From positions 1 through 15,385 of the forward strand of contig JACGMN010000034.1 in NCBI GenBank assembly GCA_014061035.1: a DNA stretch of 15,385 nucleotides, given 5' to 3'. Position numbers and translations under genes: made by a program. Positions within the stretch are counted from its first letter, which is position 1; every line of letters starts with the position of its first letter. The DNA comes from Candidatus Methanophagales archaeon. Its GTDB lineage: Archaea > Halobacteriota > Syntropharchaeia > Alkanophagales > Methanospirareceae. Shown here one piece after another: positions 12,712 to 15,385 of the stretch. The notes beneath the pieces are model-generated. The model was not told where the DNA came from. It did not search any database and saw only the letters and a list, made by a program, of their open reading frames with translations.

Positions 12712-13986
12712 ATGCCGACAATAGCGGAGAAGATATTAGGTAAAAAAGCAGAGAAAGAGAAGGCGGCAGATCCTGGTGAGATCGTTGAGTGTGAGGTGGA
12801 TTACGTCATGGTCAATGACATAACTGGCGTGCCTGCGTTTGACGTCTTGAAAGAGCACGGACTTGAGGACTGGATAAAACGCGAGAAGGTGGTAGTGATA
12901 CCAGACCATTACGTCCCGAACAAGGATGTGGCTTCTGCGGAGCAGGCGAAGGCATTGCGGAATTATGTCAGGAGACACGGACTTGATCACTATTATGAGG
13001 TGGGGCGGGGAGGGGTATGCCATCAGGTAATGATAGAGGATGGATTTGCAGCGCCGGGAAGGTTGATCATAGGTGCAGATTCACATACTTGTACGTATGG
13101 CGCATTAGGGGCTTTCTCCACCGGAGTAGGCTCGACAGACGCAGCAGCAGCAATGGCTACCGGGCGGCTCTGGTTCCGGGTTCCGGAGACACAGAAGTTT
13201 GTCATTAACGGTACGCTGAAGCGATACGTGACGGGAAAGGATATCATTCTACATATCATCGGCGACATAGGCGTCTCAGGCTCACTTTACAGATCGCAGG
13301 AGTTTTACGGGACCGCGATAGAATATCTCTGCCTCTCTGATAGGATAACAATATCGAATATGGCGATAGAAGCTGGTGCAGATGCAGGGATCATTCCGGC
13401 AGACGGTAAAGTCTTTGAGTTCCTGAACGAGCAAATACGGGTACGAGGCAAGTATAAGGCAGTCTATGCCGATGGTAATGACGAGGACTACGAGGAAGTA
13501 TTCGAGTACGATGCGGCGGAGATCGTCCCAACGGTCGCAAAACCTTTCACACCTGATAATATCACGCCCGCAAGCGAGCTGGACGTTCCAATTGATCAGG
13601 CGTACCTCGGTTCCTGTACCAATGGTAGAATCGAGGACTTGCGCGTTGCCGCGGAGATACTGGATGGTAGAACGGTCAATCCAGACGTTCGTATGATCGT
13701 AGTTCCGGCAAGTGATAAAGTCTTTCAACAGGCGATCGAAGAAGGATCGATCCAAACGTTCCTTAAAGCCGGTGCTTTTGTCTGTGGGGCTACCTGTGGC
13801 GCCTGTTTAGGCGGATATATGGGTCTTCTTGCAGCGGGCGAACGATGCGTAAGCACAACGAACCGGAACTTTATTGGTAGGATGGGGCATAAAGATTCAG
13901 AGGTTTATCTGGCGAGTCCTGCAGTAGTTGCAGCGTCAGCAGTTAAAGGGCAGATAATCGACCCGATGGAGTTGGAGTATTTATGA
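12712..13986 (+). CDS. leuC: 3-isopropylmalate dehydratase / homoaconitase family, large subunit
   Basis: This family of [4Fe-4S] enzymes isomerises 2-isopropylmalate (leucine), citramalate-derived acids (isoleucine) or homocitrate homologues (coenzyme B, as HacA), each with a separate small subunit. The 424 residues, starting M-P-T-I-A-E-K-I-L-G, include D-H-Y-V-P (65-69), G-A-D-S-H-T-C-T-Y-G-A (121-131), G-S-C-T-N-G-R (300-306) and G-A-T-C-G-A-C-L-G-G (359-368). Likely cluster ligands are C302, C362 and C365. Length matches archaeal two-subunit forms. The Y-V-T-G-K-D-I-I-L-H-I-I-G-D-I-G-V-S-G and C-terminal V-K-G-Q-I-I-D-P segments resemble archaeal LeuC more than HacA by memory, so LeuC is preferred but substrate is not settled. 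The small subunit is not in the window. The gene is monocistronic and convergent with the protease gene across 18 bases. Confidence 0.88.
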   Translation: MPTIAEKILGKKAEKEKAADPGEIVECEVDYVMVNDITGVPAFDVLKEHGLEDWIKREKVVVIPDHYVPNKDVASAEQAKALRNYVRRHGLDHYYEVGRGGVCHQVMIEDGFAAPGRLIIGADSHTCTYGALGAFSTGVGSTDAAAAMATGRLWFRVPETQKFVINGTLKRYVTGKDIILHIIGDIGVSGSLYRSQEFYGTAIEYLCLSDRITISNMAIEAGADAGIIPADGKVFEFLNEQIRVRGKYKAVYADGNDEDYEEVFEYDAAEIVPTVAKPFTPDNITPASELDVPIDQAYLGSCTNGRIEDLRVAAEILDGRTVNPDVRMIVVPASDKVFQQAIEEGSIQTFLKAGAFVCGATCGACLGGYMGLLAAGERCVSTTNRNFIGRMGHKDSEVYLASPAVVAASAVKGQIIDPMELEYL

Positions 13987-14004
13987 TGATAATTGATGAT
14001 AATC

Positions 14005-14838
14005 TTAAAAGTACGCGGGTGCGATCAGGAACATCATAATATTTATGACGCCGTGTGATATACTCACACCGTAGATCGACCCGGTCCTTTGTACTATTAA
14101 CGAATAGATAAAGCCTACACTACCTGCAAAGATGACATAAAGGATGAGAAGGTCGTCGATGTGTAGGAATCCGAATAGAGCAGATATAATAATAATGCCC
14201 GTGAATCCCATCGTCCTCGTTGCGTGGTACTGCATCAGTCCCCGGAATGCTAATTCCTCGAGAAAGCCTGTGGAGACGATCAAAATGAGCGCAGGTACAA
14301 GCAAAACTCCAAAGCTGGGCTCGGGGATCAATATCCCGGGTCTTACTATGAGATAACAGAGTATGCCACCCGGTATCGCAAGAAGTATCGTTGCGAGTTC
14401 AAGCGGCAGATGGTTTAACTTTGGACGCGTGAGCCCAACATCCCGCAGCTCCAGACCTTGAATATAGATATACATAAATATCGCGATGTAGACCGGAACA
14501 CTTACTATTGCAATCATGGTGATGATGCCGAAGTATCCAAGTGGCATGGTAAGGCTAAGGATCCTGATAAGAGGGGCAATGGTAAGCACCTGCAGTAATG
14601 CTGAGAACTGATAATCAGATATTGTGATAAGCGAAGAATGGATGAGTAATGCGAAAAGAATAATCGCATGGAATGCGATAGCTAAAGTAGGGGCATAGGC
14701 AATAAGCAGCTCTGCGCTCGCTATGAGAACCACATACGGTATGGCGATGAGAACGCGGCGGTGCTTGAAAGGATGAGATACTTCTGTACTTTCGCCGGTC
14801 TGCCACCATCTGTTAGATATTTTTGTGGACACTCTCAT
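14005..14838 (-). CDS. CPBP-family intramembrane metalloprotease (Rce1/Abi type)
   Basis: These multi-pass proteins are related to the type II CAAX protease Rce1; in prokaryotes they are proposed proteases or immunity factors with mostly unknown substrates. The 277-residue product has about eight hydrophobic segments after a short charged N-terminus. The catalytic signature is in the C-terminal half: E-E-L-A-F-R-G (E194, E195, R199), F-G-F-L-H (222-226, H226) and S-H-G-V-I-N (H262, N266), the three conserved motifs of the family. The ATG at 14838 is the first in frame and leaves no spare sequence. It shares an AT-rich region of about 48 bases with the divergent 5S rRNA gene. No CAAX-type substrate or bacteriocin gene is visible nearby. 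Confidence 0.92.
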   Translation of the reverse strand: MRVSTKISNRWWQTGESTEVSHPFKHRRVLIAIPYVVLIASAELLIAYAPTLAIAFHAIILFALLIHSSLITISDYQFSALLQVLTIAPLIRILSLTMPLGYFGIITMIAIVSVPVYIAIFMYIYIQGLELRDVGLTRPKLNHLPLELATILLAIPGGILCYLIVRPGILIPEPSFGVLLVPALILIVSTGFLEELAFRGLMQYHATRTMGFTGIIIISALFGFLHIDDLLILYVIFAGSVGFIYSLIVQRTGSIYGVSISHGVINIMMFLIAPAYF

Positions 14839-14852
14839 TGGAGTTAATTAAT

Positions 14853-14864
14853 AACTTAATATAA
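14853..14864 (+). promoter_or_regulatory. TATA box of the 5S rRNA gene
   Basis: AACTTAATATAA is centred about 27 bases before the inferred 5' end of the 5S rRNA at 14887, the standard archaeal TATA distance. On the opposite strand the same AT-rich stretch may serve the CPBP gene. Confidence 0.55.
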
Positions 14865-14886
14865 CAAAAAATAATATAGATTATGT

Positions 14887-15013
14887 GAGCATAGCGGCCA
14901 TAGCGGCGGGGAAACTCCTGGACTCATTCCGAACCCAGAAGATAAGCCCGTCAGCGTTCTTTGCTGTACTGCGTTGCGCGAGCACTCGGGAACCAAAGAT
15001 CGCTGCTATGCTC
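14887..15013 (+). rRNA. rrf: 5S ribosomal RNA
   Basis: The plus strand begins GAGCATAGCGGCCATAGCGG and ends GCTATGCTC. The termini pair perfectly over nine bases (helix I), extendable by T14886-A15014. Inside are the hallmarks of archaeal 5S rRNA: GCGGCCATAGCGGCGGGGAA, CTCATTCCGAACCCAGAAG (loops B and C), ATAAGCCCG, and a GCGCGAGCACTCGGGAA segment near the 3' part. From memory these match the Halobacterium 5S in order and spacing. At about 127 bases the length is right. No 16S, 23S or linked tRNA occurs in the window, so this gene is unlinked within about 15 kb to its left and 370 bases to its right. A minus-strand ORF across it is only a shadow. Confidence 0.93.
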
Positions 15014-15040
15014 ATGATCACGTAACTACTCAGATTGTCA

Positions 15041-15198
15041 GGTTTGGGGTTTGGGGTTCGGGGTTCAGGGTTCACGGTTCACGGTTGTTCGCCTTGCGCT
15101 ATTCATATTTCTTGAGATTATTTCTTGAGACATATCTTTAACCCGTTTAATTTTCCCCTGTCTAACCGTGAACCGTGAACCGTGAACCCGGAACCCCT
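15041..15198. repeat. Heptamer-bounded repeat element, copy 2
   Basis: The left side has six 7-base units grading from GGTTTGG (twice) through GGTTCGG and GGTTCAG to GGTTCAC (twice), at 15041-15082. The core, 15083-15163, starts GGTTGTTCGCCTTGCGCTAT and again contains TTTCTTGAGA twice. The right side has five inverted units at 15164-15198 (AACCGTG three times, then AACCCGG, AACCCCT). The core matches copy 1 with about 7 differences in 92 bases including the first right units. The left array contains a G-rich run (15046-15070) of four G3-4 tracts with 3-4-base spacers. Confidence 0.9.
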
Positions 15199-15204
15199 GC
15201 AAAA

Positions 15205-15250
15205 GGTTCACGGTTCACGGTTGTTCGCATTGCGCTCTTCATATTTCTTG
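15205..15250. repeat. Heptamer-bounded repeat element, copy 3 (truncated)
   Basis: Two GGTTCAC units (15205-15218) lead into 32 bases of core (15219-15250) that differ from copy 1 by one base (GCATTGCG for GCCTTGCG). The match ends abruptly at CATATTTCTTG, after which the sequence is unrelated. It lies six bases after copy 2, in the same orientation. Confidence 0.88.
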
Positions 15251-15385
15251 TATAATACAAACACTAAATACTAAACAAATCCAAATGACCAAAATTACAA
15301 ATCCCAAACACTATGATTTAATAAGTTGTATTTGTTTAGCTCAGTAAAAATTTCAAGCACCAAGCATCAAATTACAAATAAATTT
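15251..15385. other. AT-rich non-coding stretch at the right edge
   Basis: With the repeats before it, this ends a 370-base stretch without a protein gene. It is AT-rich with short recurring strings such as CAAAT, TTACAAAT (15295-15302 and 15372-15379) and CCAAGCA. It resembles the degenerate intergenic repeats found in many environmental genomes. I see no ORF, RNA fold or promoter that I could defend. Confidence 0.4.

Noticed and set aside
13282..13755. 157-codon minus-strand ORF opposite the dehydratase gene
   Set aside because: It lies wholly within a well-conserved gene on the other strand and its peptide matches no family I know.
14881..15075. A 64-codon minus-strand ORF across the right-hand region
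   Set aside because: It is antisense to the 5S rRNA gene and begins inside the heptamer array; its protein has no recognisable features.
15251..15385. Attachment site or mobile-element end at the right edge
   Set aside because: There are only AT-rich short repeats; no integrase, tRNA-derived direct repeat or inverted ends could be seen.

Overview
The window reads as a piece of an archaeal chromosome, most likely from an anaerobic euryarchaeon of the methanogen/methanotroph (Methanomicrobia- or ANME-like) type. The evidence for archaea is direct: A-type ATP synthase subunits, a class I lysyl-tRNA synthetase, an archaeal presenilin-family protease, an archaeal CoaBC lacking the bacterial decarboxylase cysteine, a Rad50 with a zinc hook, an archaeal PRC-barrel protein, and stable-RNA genes with archaeal-type TATA boxes. 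A NifH-like protein that best matches CfbC (coenzyme F430 synthesis) points to a methane-metabolising lineage. The exact lineage is inference.

Layout. Positions 1-3534 hold a minus-strand operon read right to left: presenilin-type protease, coaBC, then A-ATPase subunits H, E and F, with F running off the left edge. Divergent from it, at 3614-5419 (+), is a compact SMC-type ATPase whose C-terminal motifs look like Smc5. It converges on lysK, the class I LysRS gene (5450-7027, -). A Rad50 gene follows (7288-9705, -), divergent from a small PRC-barrel gene (9778-10065, +); both appear to be transcribed without leaders. A CAU-anticodon tRNA (10207-10281, -) is divergent from a two-gene unit, cfbC-like and cobD (10364-12457, +), which joins F430 and cobamide synthesis. 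After a repeat-filled gap comes an isopropylmalate/homoaconitate dehydratase large subunit (12712-13986, +), convergent with a CPBP-family membrane protease (14005-14838, -). The window closes with an unlinked 5S rRNA gene (14887-15013, +) and about 370 bases of repeats.

The least ordinary content lies between the genes. One family has an approximately 81-base core bounded by inverted arrays of a 7-base unit (GGTTCAC and variants). Two full copies (7083-7280 and 15041-15198) and one truncated copy (15205-15250) are present, with loose heptamer runs at 5427 and 10079. A second family carries a TATA-like string, an ATG and the codons for M-(S/N)-A-D. It supplies the apparent start of the SMC-type gene, and it also starts a 34-codon relic of a GxxExxY-family gene at 12544. 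A third pattern, a 10-base TTATACTYTA motif repeated at 14-base spacing, lies in front of both the tRNA gene and the dehydratase gene. Simple-repeat tracts also lie in frame inside the SMC and CfbC-like genes.

I see no CRISPR array, insertion sequence, prophage or defence island. The genes are largely housekeeping and cofactor functions; the open questions concern the repeats, the Smc5-like protein, the unusual ATP synthase gene order and the isolated 5S gene.
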